In this document: piece by piece, positions 1 through 5,967 of the stretch | Layout of the letters: the number at the start of each line of letters is the position of its first letter | Position numbering within the stretch: the stretch's first letter is position 1 | From: an uncultured Bacilli bacterium | GTDB lineage: Bacteria; Bacillota_I; Bacilli_A; RF39; UBA660 | Direction: 5' to 3' | DNA length: 27,717 bases | Assembly: GCA_944372275.1 (NCBI GenBank) | Contig: CALVYO010000003.1 | Coordinates: forward strand, 1 to 27,717 | Made by a program: the position numbers and the translations under genes | Notes under the pieces: generated by a model | What the model was told of the DNA's origin: nothing | Database searches by the model: none | The model's input: only the letters and a program-made list of their open reading frames with translations

Positions 1-1207
1 GGTTTACGTACTCTGGTGCCTCTAATTTAGAAAGGATGTTAGATTCATAGATATGGATAACTGGGCGCACGCCAACGTAGACAGAGCTATCCACGCCGTC
101 GCTGATGAGGAAGCCGAGGTCAAACACGCCCCACGCGTAATCAGGGCCGGAAAACACATTAGGATACGCAATTGGTGTACTTGTCCAATATCCCCGTCCT
201 GCACTGCTATCTCCTGTTGTATCTAAATTTATTGTTGCCCATTCTGGCAGTAAATACTTTTCTCCTCCTGCTGCTATTATTGCTTCTCGACATTCGCTTC
301 CACTACTACAAGTTTTAATGCTTTCATTCGTAGAAAATAATTCATATAAATTTGTAAAATATTTACTTTCCCAATTTGCTGTTTCTCCGCTTGACTCTAA
401 TTCTTTATAATATTCTGTTAGTTTCAACATTTCTTCTGCTTCTGGCATCTCTATTTTATTTACCTTATTCCAACTACTTGTTCTTTCATTCATTGCTGCC
501 AATGCTGTTACTGGTCCAAATTCATATAAATTTTGATTTTTTACTTCACTTGAATCACTTGCCCAATTTCCTCCTGCACTATTATAATCGCTTGTACTTA
601 TCCACGCTACTGTTCCGCCTGGTAAGTTTCTATCTAGTATTCCTACTATTTCATCACCATTTACTTCTAATACATAGATATTTTGCGTTTCACTATCATT
701 TACTTCTAATACATAGATATTTTGCGTTTCACTATCACTTACTTGAACTTTTAATAAATCTCCTACTGCATATTTTGCTTCTGGTTTATCTAAATTTCCT
801 TCGACCATTGCATTATCTTGTAAACTATATGTATGGCCATTACTTTTTACTTTTAGCCAAGTTAATTTATCACTATATTCTATTTCCAATACTTCGGCAT
901 TTCCTAAGTTTACCATTTTTTCTACATCTGTTGTCAACATTCCACTTTTACATATTGCTGTATAACTACTATTCATTTGTACTTTTATTTCTTCTGTTGC
1001 ACAATAGTTATTTATTCCACTATATATCATATTTGCTTCGGATAGTCCGGCACTTTTTCTTGCATCTTCTACTACATCTAATATTATTGGCGTTGCTATT
1101 AAAGCCACAATAGCCAAAATGATAATTACTGCCAATAATTCTATTAAAGTAAAGGCCAATGTTGTCAACTTAAGACTTTTTCCTTTATTTTTCAATACTT
1201 TTTTCAT
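1..1207 (-). CDS. Type IV pilin-like protein with C-terminal hypervariable (DGR target-like) domain, 3' end cut by window edge
   Basis: This is an open frame of 402 codons with no stop before the window edge. It starts at an ATG at 1207 preceded by AGGAGG (about 1212-1217). Residues 19-43 form a classic prepilin N-terminal helix (FTLIELLAVIIILAIVAL, with Glu at +5), so the protein should be cleaved by a prepilin peptidase and assembled or membrane-held outside the cell. The cleavage position is preceded by Ala18 instead of the near-invariant Gly, and residues 10-18 are an insertion explained by the mobile element at 1157-1426. Cys69/Cys86 and Cys300/Cys306 may form disulfide loops. Residues 158-183 are a perfect 13-residue duplication. 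From about 340 the sequence (GYWTSTP ... GVRPVI) resembles the C-type-lectin/formylglycine-enzyme-like fold used by DGR target proteins. Codons there differ from the rest of the gene. The pilin-like N-terminus is clear; the adhesin or display role is inference. Confidence 0.85.
   Translation of the reverse strand, partial: MKKVLKNKGKSLKLTTLAFTLIELLAVIIILAIVALIATPIILDVVEDARKSAGLSEANMIYSGINNYCATEEIKVQMNSSYTAICKSGMLTTDVEKMVNLGNAEVLEIEYSDKLTWLKVKSNGHTYSLQDNAMVEGNLDKPEAKYAVGDLLKVQVSDSETQNIYVLEVNDSETQNIYVLEVNGDEIVGILDRNLPGGTVAWISTSDYNSAGGNWASDSSEVKNQNLYEFGPVTALAAMNERTSSWNKVNKIEMPEAEEMLKLTEYYKELESSGETANWESKYFTNLYELFSTNESIKTCSSGSECREAIIAAGGEKYLLPEWATINLDTTGDSSAGRGYWTSTPIAYPNVFSGPDYAWGVFDLGFLISDGVDSSVYVGVRPVIHIYESNILSKLEAPEYVN
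56..172 (-). other. Putative DGR variable region (VR) in the pilin-like gene
   Basis: The stretch 61-150 is about 64% G+C in an otherwise very AT-rich gene. In frame, 19 of the 32 codons for residues 353-384 end in C (GGC, GAC, CTC, TTC, ATC, AGC, GTC, TAC), against fewer than one in ten earlier in the gene. Those positions all read as what remains when adenines of AAC or AAT codons are randomised. A template encoding AWNVNNNGNLNNNNVNNS would give the observed AWGVFDLGFLISDGVDSS by changes at A positions only. The patch ends in a GC-rich, apparently constant block (GGCGTGCGCCCAGTT, encoding GVRPV) of the kind that serves as the homing initiation site. The template repeat and reverse transcriptase are not in the window. 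Confidence 0.7.
660..737 (-). repeat. Perfect 39-bp tandem duplication inside the pilin-like gene
   Basis: Two identical 39-bp units (660-698 and 699-737) lie head to tail in frame. On the minus strand each encodes DSETQNIYVLEVN, giving residues 158-183. The lack of any difference between units points to recent duplication by slippage or unequal crossing over. Copy number could vary between strains. Confidence 0.95.
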
Positions 1208-1426
1208 ATAATCCTCCTAGTTATTTTGAAACTATTTTAAAATCCAAAGATATTCATCAAATAATTTTGAATGTGTGTTTTTATTAATTTATATTAAAAA
1301 TTAACATATTAATCATTTTTTTATATAAAATTATTATCAATTTTTATAATCTTGTTATTTCTTTATTTTCCTTTTATTTTCAATATCTTATCAGTTATTT
1401 TTATATTCCTTAAGTTGACAGCATTG
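1157..1426 (-). mobile_element. MITE-like insertion (270 bp) in the pilin signal-peptide region
   Basis: The ends are 18-bp imperfect inverted repeats (17 of 18 match). On the minus strand CAATGCTGTCAACTTAAG at 1426-1409 faces CTTAAGTTGACAACATTG at 1174-1157. Outside them lie near-identical 10-bp direct repeats (GGTTTTACTT at 1436-1427 and GCCTTTACTT at 1156-1147; 8 of 10 match, the last 7 perfect), as expected of a target-site duplication. Removing the element and one repeat joins the upstream leader to the pilin body in frame as GFTLIELLA, a canonical prepilin motif. The element encodes no transposase. It carries the AGGAGG and ATG now used by the pilin gene and adds residues 1-18. The alternative is an invertible segment. 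The family is not recognised. Confidence 0.55.
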
Positions 1427-1463
1427 AAGTAAAACCTCGTTTTAAATTTTTTAAATTTTCCAT
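1410..1463 (-). pseudogene. Remnant original prepilin leader (17 codons) upstream of the insertion
   Basis: ATG at 1463 has a well placed AGGAG (about 1472-1476). It reads MENLKNLKRGFTSMLST and stops at 1410-1412 inside the inverted repeat of the 270-bp element. KRGFT is a normal prepilin leader with Gly at the cleavage site. Continuing it past the element would give GFTLIELL in frame with the pilin at 1-1207. It is best read as the 5' end of that gene, severed by the insertion. It may still be translated as a short leader peptide just upstream of the re-initiated pilin gene. The rest of 1208-1516 shows no other gene, only AT-rich sequence. Confidence 0.6.
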
Positions 1464-1516
1464 AATTATATCTCCTGTCATAAATAAATTATATATTTCT
1501 ATTAATTTTAAATTAC

Positions 1517-2035
1517 TTAATAAGTATCATTAGGGCTAAATATACCATTATTTAGTGATTTTCTTTTTCCTTGAGTTGCACCATTATTTTCTTGTTTATC
1601 ACTAACTAAAATATCACGATATTTTTTTAATTCAACTACTTTTTCATCTGCATCAAATAATTTTTGTACCCTTAATTGTGACATTTGATCTGGAGTAATA
1701 AAATCAGACATAGATTTTTTATATTCTTGTTTTTTAATATTTTTTTCTTTTTCAATTTCTAAAGCCAATTGATGTACTCTTTCTCTTTCTTCTTTAAAAT
1801 TTTTATACATTTGCTTAGCAAAAAATACAGCACAAAGAGCAAAAATACCTGGTACCATATTTACTTCATCATTAGATGATATTTTACCAGCAATATCCAT
1901 ATTTCTTATAATCCCCCAAGTTATACCTGTTCCAACCAAACAGCCGACAAAACCACCAAAACTTTTTAATGTTTCAGAAAAATTATCGCTTATAACTTCG
2001 ATATAACTCTTTCTTTGTAATGAATATCTTTTCAT
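1517..2035 (-). CDS. Hypothetical two-pass membrane protein with coiled-coil tail
   Basis: The protein is 172 residues starting at the ATG at 2035. An in-frame GTG at 2044 is possible but lies within the AGGGTGA ribosome binding site. Two hydrophobic segments (about residues 25-43 and 61-77, both rich in Gly, Val and Ala) suggest a membrane hairpin. They are followed by a highly charged Lys/Glu region (about 78-105) likely to form a coiled coil, and a polar tail. No family is recognised. It has its own strong promoter at 2054-2082, immediately after mtaB ends, so it is probably expressed independently of the dnaE-mtaB operon. No terminator is visible after it, and transcription could run on into the pilin region. 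Confidence 0.75.
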   Translation of the reverse strand: MKRYSLQRKSYIEVISDNFSETLKSFGGFVGCLVGTGITWGIIRNMDIAGKISSNDEVNMVPGIFALCAVFFAKQMYKNFKEERERVHQLALEIEKEKNIKKQEYKKSMSDFITPDQMSQLRVQKLFDADEKVVELKKYRDILVSDKQENNGATQGKRKSLNNGIFSPNDTY

Positions 2036-2053
2036 AATTATCACCCTATTTAA

Positions 2054-2082
2054 AGTATATTATATATAACATTTAATGTCAA
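2054..2082 (-). promoter_or_regulatory. Sigma-A type promoter for the small membrane protein gene
   Basis: On the minus strand a perfect -35 TTGACA (2082-2077), a 17-bp spacer and a -10 TATACT (2059-2054) stand upstream of the ATG at 2035. The -35 directly abuts the stop codon of mtaB. Confidence 0.75.
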
Positions 2083-3348
2083 TCACTCATTTACAATACC
2101 TATACAATATGGATACTCTATATTTACTATTTTAATATTCACAATTTTATTAATTAAGTCTTTATTTCCTTTTAATTTTATACTTAAATAATTACCGGTA
2201 TGACCATATAAATAACCATCTTTATATGTTTCAGGAATAAATTCTATAGTTTTATTTATAAATTTATTCATATAAGCAAGTTCTAAATCTTTAGATAAAT
2301 TAAGTAAAATATGGGCTCTTTCTTTTTTGGTAACATTATCTATTTGATTATCTATTAAACTTGCTTTAGTACCTTCTCTTAATGAGTATGGAAAAACATG
2401 AAGTTTAGAAAAATTAATTTTTTTAATATTTGAAATTGTTTCTTCAAATAAATCAGCAGTTTCATTAGGAAAACCAACTATAACATCAGTTGTAATAGAC
2501 ATATTAGGTCTAATACTTCTTAATTTATTAATTTTATCTATAAAATAATTAATATCGTATTTTCTATTCATAAGTTTTAATATTTCATTAGAACCTGATT
2601 GTAAAGGAATGTGCATATGATCGACTAATACATCATTATTATTTATTATATCCATTACACGGTTATTTATTTCAGTAATTTCAATTGAAGATATTCTTAA
2701 TCTTTTTAAATCTTTTATTTTAACAATATCACTTAATAAATCAGCAAAATCATAATCACCATCTTGATAACTACCGGTGTGAATTCCAGTTAAAACGACT
2801 TCTTTATGACCATTTTTAACTAAATTATTTATTTCAGTTAAAACATCTTCTCTTTTTTTACTTCTTATATTACCTCTCGTATATGGTATTATACAATATG
2901 AGCAAAAATTATTACAACCATCTTGAATTTTAACAAAAGCCCTTGTTTTATCGAAGTTATTTAACTGCATATTTTCAAATGTAGTATTAGATAAATCATA
3001 AATTTTACTAATTTTTTCTTTATAATTATTGATATAATCGATTATTTTAGTTTTATCTTTATTACCTAATACAATATCAACACCATCAATATCTAATACT
3101 TCTTGAGATTTCATTTGGGGTAAACAACCACAAACTATAACTAATTTATGACTTCTTTTAATAACTTTGTGAATCATTTGAAAAGATTTGTGCTCAGCAA
3201 CATTAGTGACAAAACAAGTATTGACAATGTATATATCTGCATCATCAATACTTCCTTTAACATAACCATTATTATCAAGTAAATCACTCATAACTTTTGC
3301 TTCATAAGCGTTTACTTTACATCCTAAATTAATTATATAATATTTCAT
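2083..3348 (-). CDS. mtaB: tRNA t6A37 methylthiotransferase MtaB
   Basis: This 421-residue radical-SAM methylthiotransferase should convert t6A37 to ms2t6A in tRNAs reading ANN codons. The N-terminal UPF0004 domain begins with NLGCKVNAYE (Cys10) and has Cys45 (VNTCFVTN) and the VCGC pair near residue 73-75, which hold the second iron-sulfur cluster. The radical-SAM CxxxCxxC motif is CNNFCSYC (Cys145, Cys149, Cys152), followed by IPYTRG. A TRAM-like C-terminal domain follows residue 365. The NLGCKVNAYE form and the length fit MtaB (YqeV) better than MiaB or RimO. It is the last gene of the dnaE operon, and its ATG overlaps the stop of the upstream gene (ATGA). Confidence 0.9.
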   Translation of the reverse strand: MKYYIINLGCKVNAYEAKVMSDLLDNNGYVKGSIDDADIYIVNTCFVTNVAEHKSFQMIHKVIKRSHKLVIVCGCLPQMKSQEVLDIDGVDIVLGNKDKTKIIDYINNYKEKISKIYDLSNTTFENMQLNNFDKTRAFVKIQDGCNNFCSYCIIPYTRGNIRSKKREDVLTEINNLVKNGHKEVVLTGIHTGSYQDGDYDFADLLSDIVKIKDLKRLRISSIEITEINNRVMDIINNNDVLVDHMHIPLQSGSNEILKLMNRKYDINYFIDKINKLRSIRPNMSITTDVIVGFPNETADLFEETISNIKKINFSKLHVFPYSLREGTKASLIDNQIDNVTKKERAHILLNLSKDLELAYMNKFINKTIEFIPETYKDGYLYGHTGNYLSIKLKGNKDLINKIVNIKIVNIEYPYCIGIVNE

Positions 3349-3863
3349 AAATTATTTCTAAAATCCTTTAAATCTTTTAAAAATTTATCATTATTATCTT
3401 TGCCAAACACAGGTGATATAAATTCACTATTTTTAAACTTTGTTTCTTTTTGTGGTTCTTCGTCAATCTTAATTTCTAAATTGTCCTTTATTTCTGGTTG
3501 TTCAATTTCTTCAATATTTATTAATTCTTGTAAAACTTGAGGTTCTTCTTTTTTGATTGGCTCAACACTTTGTAATTTTTTTTCTTGAACTGCTTTAACT
3601 AATTCTTGATAACTAATTATTGCATTGGCCTCTTGCTCTTCTTCAAAAGTAGTCATAACTCTTTCTTCTTTATTTTCTTCTAATGCCTCAATAACTTTTT
3701 CAATATCAGATTTTTCTTCTTTAACATCATCGATCGTTGTTTCAATTGGTTTAATTTTTTTAGGTTTCAATATAATTAATAAAATTACAATCAATAAAAT
3801 TAAAGAAAAAGCTATAATAAAAACATATTTATATTGCATTATATTTTCTAAAATTATATCCAT
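3345..3863 (-). CDS. Hypothetical membrane-anchored acidic protein
   Basis: The protein is 172 residues if it starts at the ATG at 3863, which has GGAG eight bases upstream. An alternative ATG at 3869 overlaps the rsmE stop (TGATG). One hydrophobic segment lies at about residues 12-32 (VFIIAFSLILLIVILLIIL), followed by a basic stop-transfer KPKK. A long polar region then follows, very rich in Glu and Lys, without Cys and probably largely disordered or coiled coil. The last 30 residues (SEFISPVFG ... FLKDLKDFRNNL) look more ordered. The charge pattern suggests the N-terminus is outside and the acidic tail in the cytoplasm. No family is recognised. It sits between rsmE and mtaB with overlapping codons, so it is co-translated with them. 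Confidence 0.75.
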   Translation of the reverse strand: MDIILENIMQYKYVFIIAFSLILLIVILLIILKPKKIKPIETTIDDVKEEKSDIEKVIEALEENKEERVMTTFEEEQEANAIISYQELVKAVQEKKLQSVEPIKKEEPQVLQELINIEEIEQPEIKDNLEIKIDEEPQKETKFKNSEFISPVFGKDNNDKFLKDLKDFRNNL

Positions 3864-3868
3864 ATACA

Positions 3869-4564
3869 TCACTCCATCAATTCATAATTTAAAACACTTA
3901 ATAAGTAAATCGGAACAGTTTCAACGCGTAAGATATTATTACCTAATGTTACTAGTTTAAATCCCAAATCAACTAATTTATCCTCTTCTTCAATCGTCAA
4001 TCCACCCACTGGACCAATTAACATAATAATTGTACCACATTTTAAATTATTTTTTAATACTTTTTTTATGGTATTATCTTTTTCTCTTGTACTACAAACT
4101 ATCTTTAAACCATCATAATTTAATTGTTCGATTTTTTTTATATTAGAAATAACTGGAATATCTAATCTTTTAGATTGTTCACTTGCTTCTTTACAAATTT
4201 TATTCCATCTTTCTATTTTTTTATTTTCTTTACCATCTATTTTAACCATACTCCTATTAGTTAAAATAGGAACTATTTCATCGACACCTAATTCTGTTGC
4301 CTTTTGTAAAACAAAAGACATTTTTTGTTCTTGTAAAAGTGGAACGCATAAAACATATTTATGTTTTTTTTCTTTTTTTTCTTCAATTATTTTTTCAATT
4401 ACCGCATTATAATCTTTGTCTAATTTACAAATGTGTAATTTATTTTGATAAACAACCTCAATATAATCTTCTTTCATCCGCATAACAGTTTTAATATGAT
4501 ATAAATCATCTTTAGAAAGAATTAATATATTATCTTTTTTTAATTTGGAAAAATATCTTTGCAT
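3869..4564 (-). CDS. rsmE: 16S rRNA (uracil1498-N3)-methyltransferase RsmE
   Basis: The protein is 231 residues, normal for RsmE, the SPOUT methyltransferase that makes m3U1498 in 16S rRNA. Family motifs appear in order: KATELGVDEIVP (88-99), EASEQS (126-131), IGPVGGLTIEEE (183-194) and LGNNILRVETVPI (208-219), which form the knotted SAM-binding site. The usual GPEGG is GPVGG here, and RxETA is RVETV. These are unusual but conservative substitutions in a motif otherwise intact. It begins two bases after trxA ends and overlaps the next gene, deep in the dnaE operon. Confidence 0.93.
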   Translation of the reverse strand: MQRYFSKLKKDNILILSKDDLYHIKTVMRMKEDYIEVVYQNKLHICKLDKDYNAVIEKIIEEKKEKKHKYVLCVPLLQEQKMSFVLQKATELGVDEIVPILTNRSMVKIDGKENKKIERWNKICKEASEQSKRLDIPVISNIKKIEQLNYDGLKIVCSTREKDNTIKKVLKNNLKCGTIIMLIGPVGGLTIEEEDKLVDLGFKLVTLGNNILRVETVPIYLLSVLNYELME

Positions 4565-4565
4565 T

Positions 4566-4871
4566 TTATCGATTATTATCTATCCACTCATTTAATAAAG
4601 GTTCAGCTAAAAAGCCTACTTTTTTATCGACTATTTGTCCTTTTTTAAATAAAATAAGAGTGGGAATAGACATTACTCCATAAGTTCTTGCTAATGATTC
4701 AAATTTATCGACATCAACTTTTATAATTTTAATATTATCACGATTAGATGAAACATTTTCTAATACTGGTCCCATCATTTTACAAGGTCCACACCACGTC
4801 GCAAAAAAGTCTACTAAAGCATATTCACTATTAATTGTTTCATTAAATTCATTTTCATTTTTAATTTCCAT
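4566..4871 (-). CDS. trxA: Thioredoxin
   Basis: The protein is 101 residues, the usual thioredoxin length, with active site WCGPC at residues 26-30 and the cis-proline loop MSIPT opposite it. It is a cytoplasmic dithiol reductant. The start is placed at the ATG at 4871 because GGAGGAGA (4877-4884) lies six bases before it. The in-frame ATG at 4886 would overlap that ribosome binding site. The gene begins within the stop region of the CvpA-family gene and ends one base before rsmE, so it is translationally linked to both. Confidence 0.95.
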   Translation of the reverse strand: MEIKNENEFNETINSEYALVDFFATWCGPCKMMGPVLENVSSNRDNIKIIKVDVDKFESLARTYGVMSIPTLILFKKGQIVDKKVGFLAEPLLNEWIDNNR

Positions 4872-4872
4872 T

Positions 4873-5592
4873 TTATTCTCCTCCATATGTTCTTATTAAA
4901 TCTCCATAATTATCAAAAGTATCAATTTTACCTTCATCAATTAATTTTTTTAGTGATTCTGGCGTTATTATTTCATATTTTAAAAATAGTTCTATTGCTT
5001 GATAATTAAATTCACTTTCACTAATATTTTTATCACTATAGTTATCTTTTAAAGTTATAAATTCATTTATTACACTGACACTTTTATCAGCAAAATTAGA
5101 TAATATTGGTGTTTTATCTAATATTTTATCTTTATATTTTGAATTATCGATAAAATCGACATCATAAACAGTTAATGAAATTACATATAAAGCAATAAAT
5201 ACAAATACATAATGATATAGAATACCTACTATTGCTCCTGCTATTTTAGATGGTAAACTAAGGATAATAGTTGCATTTATTATTTTTTCTAAAACTGATG
5301 TTATCGTTAATAATACTTTTAACACAATAGATAATAAAATAATACATATTACAAATGCTAAACCTTCATAAACTAATATATTTAATATTTCGACATTCTT
5401 TAATAATCCAATCTTAAAGAATGGTAAATATTCATACATAATTACAGATAAAGGATTTTTTAAAAAATAAGCAATTATTACGACAACTATAAAACCTAAT
5501 GCCTCGACTACTTCTTTAGTAAAACCACGTTTAAATCCTAAAACTGCTCCAAATAATATAAAAATTATAATTATTATATCTAAAATATTCAT
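4873..5592 (-). CDS. CvpA family membrane protein
   Basis: This 239-residue protein has an N-terminus (NILDIIIIIFILFGAVLGF followed by KRGF) typical of the CvpA (colicin V production) family. Four hydrophobic segments lie at about residues 3-19, 29-45, 70-95 and 110-145, followed by a soluble C-terminal tail of some 80 residues. Members are small inner-membrane proteins, and their biochemical role is not settled. The Bacillus homologue YshB lies near mutS2 and is uncharacterised. It is in the dnaE operon between a pseudopilin gene and trxA. Confidence 0.85.
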   Translation of the reverse strand: MNILDIIIIIFILFGAVLGFKRGFTKEVVEALGFIVVVIIAYFLKNPLSVIMYEYLPFFKIGLLKNVEILNILVYEGLAFVICIILLSIVLKVLLTITSVLEKIINATIILSLPSKIAGAIVGILYHYVFVFIALYVISLTVYDVDFIDNSKYKDKILDKTPILSNFADKSVSVINEFITLKDNYSDKNISESEFNYQAIELFLKYEIITPESLKKLIDEGKIDTFDNYGDLIRTYGGE

Positions 5593-5610
5593 AAATCACC
5601 TCATTATATT

Positions 5611-5967
5611 TTATTCGATAACTTCATATTTATAATTGTTATCAATTTTAGTAATTTTAACTTGCATATCATTACTAAATAATTCATTGGTCTTAGGATT
5701 AGTTATATCATCTTCAACAAATCCTGCTTGTTTTAATTGTTCTAAAGTTAAAGTAATTGATTCGCCGTCATTTTCTGGCATTTCAAAAACATGACTACTA
5801 GCCCAATTTTTCGCACCTACTATAATGTTATCAATTTGAATATTATATAAATTTTCTTTATTTTCTTTCATTATATTAGTAATAGATGTGATTGATATTA
5901 ATGCTATAACTGCTAAAACAATTAAAACTCCTAATAATTCCGCTAATGTAAAACCTTTATTTTTCAT
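5611..5967 (-). CDS. Type II/IV pseudopilin (prepilin-type N-terminal domain)
   Basis: The protein is 118 residues with leader MKNKG and mature start FTLAELLGVLIVLAVIALI, the standard prepilin motif with Gly at -1 and Glu at +5. About 85 residues of soluble domain follow, with no cysteine. The size resembles ComGC-like pseudopilins of competence systems, but no pilus machinery genes adjoin it. The start overlaps the end of dnaE by 11 bases and uses an AAGGTGG inside dnaE as ribosome binding site. It is the second pilin-like protein in the window, and unlike the one at 1-1207 its leader is canonical. Confidence 0.85.
   Translation of the reverse strand: MKNKGFTLAELLGVLIVLAVIALISITSITNIMKENKENLYNIQIDNIIVGAKNWASSHVFEMPENDGESITLTLEQLKQAGFVEDDITNPKTNELFSNDMQVKITKIDNNYKYEVIE

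Noticed and set aside
56..172. GC-rich patch taken as contaminating or horizontally transferred DNA
   Set aside because: The reading frame and the domain fold run through it unbroken, and the base bias sits at codon third positions and former adenine sites only. That fits mutagenic homing better than foreign sequence.
22..204. Minus-strand open frame of 60 codons
   Set aside because: It is in a different frame from the pilin reading through the same DNA, which gives the recognisable GVRPV end. It has no ribosome binding site.
376..1113. Long plus-strand open frame (245 codons) opposite the pilin gene
   Set aside because: It is a Leu/His/Tyr-rich shadow of the antisense AT-rich pilin codons. 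It has no ribosome binding site and no recognisable domain, while the minus strand gives a clear prepilin frame.
3625..4485. Plus-strand open frames at 3625-3960 and 4297-4485
   Set aside because: Both are antisense to well supported genes (the anchored acidic protein and rsmE), have no ribosome binding site and show only low-complexity hydrophobic or Ser/Phe-rich sequence.
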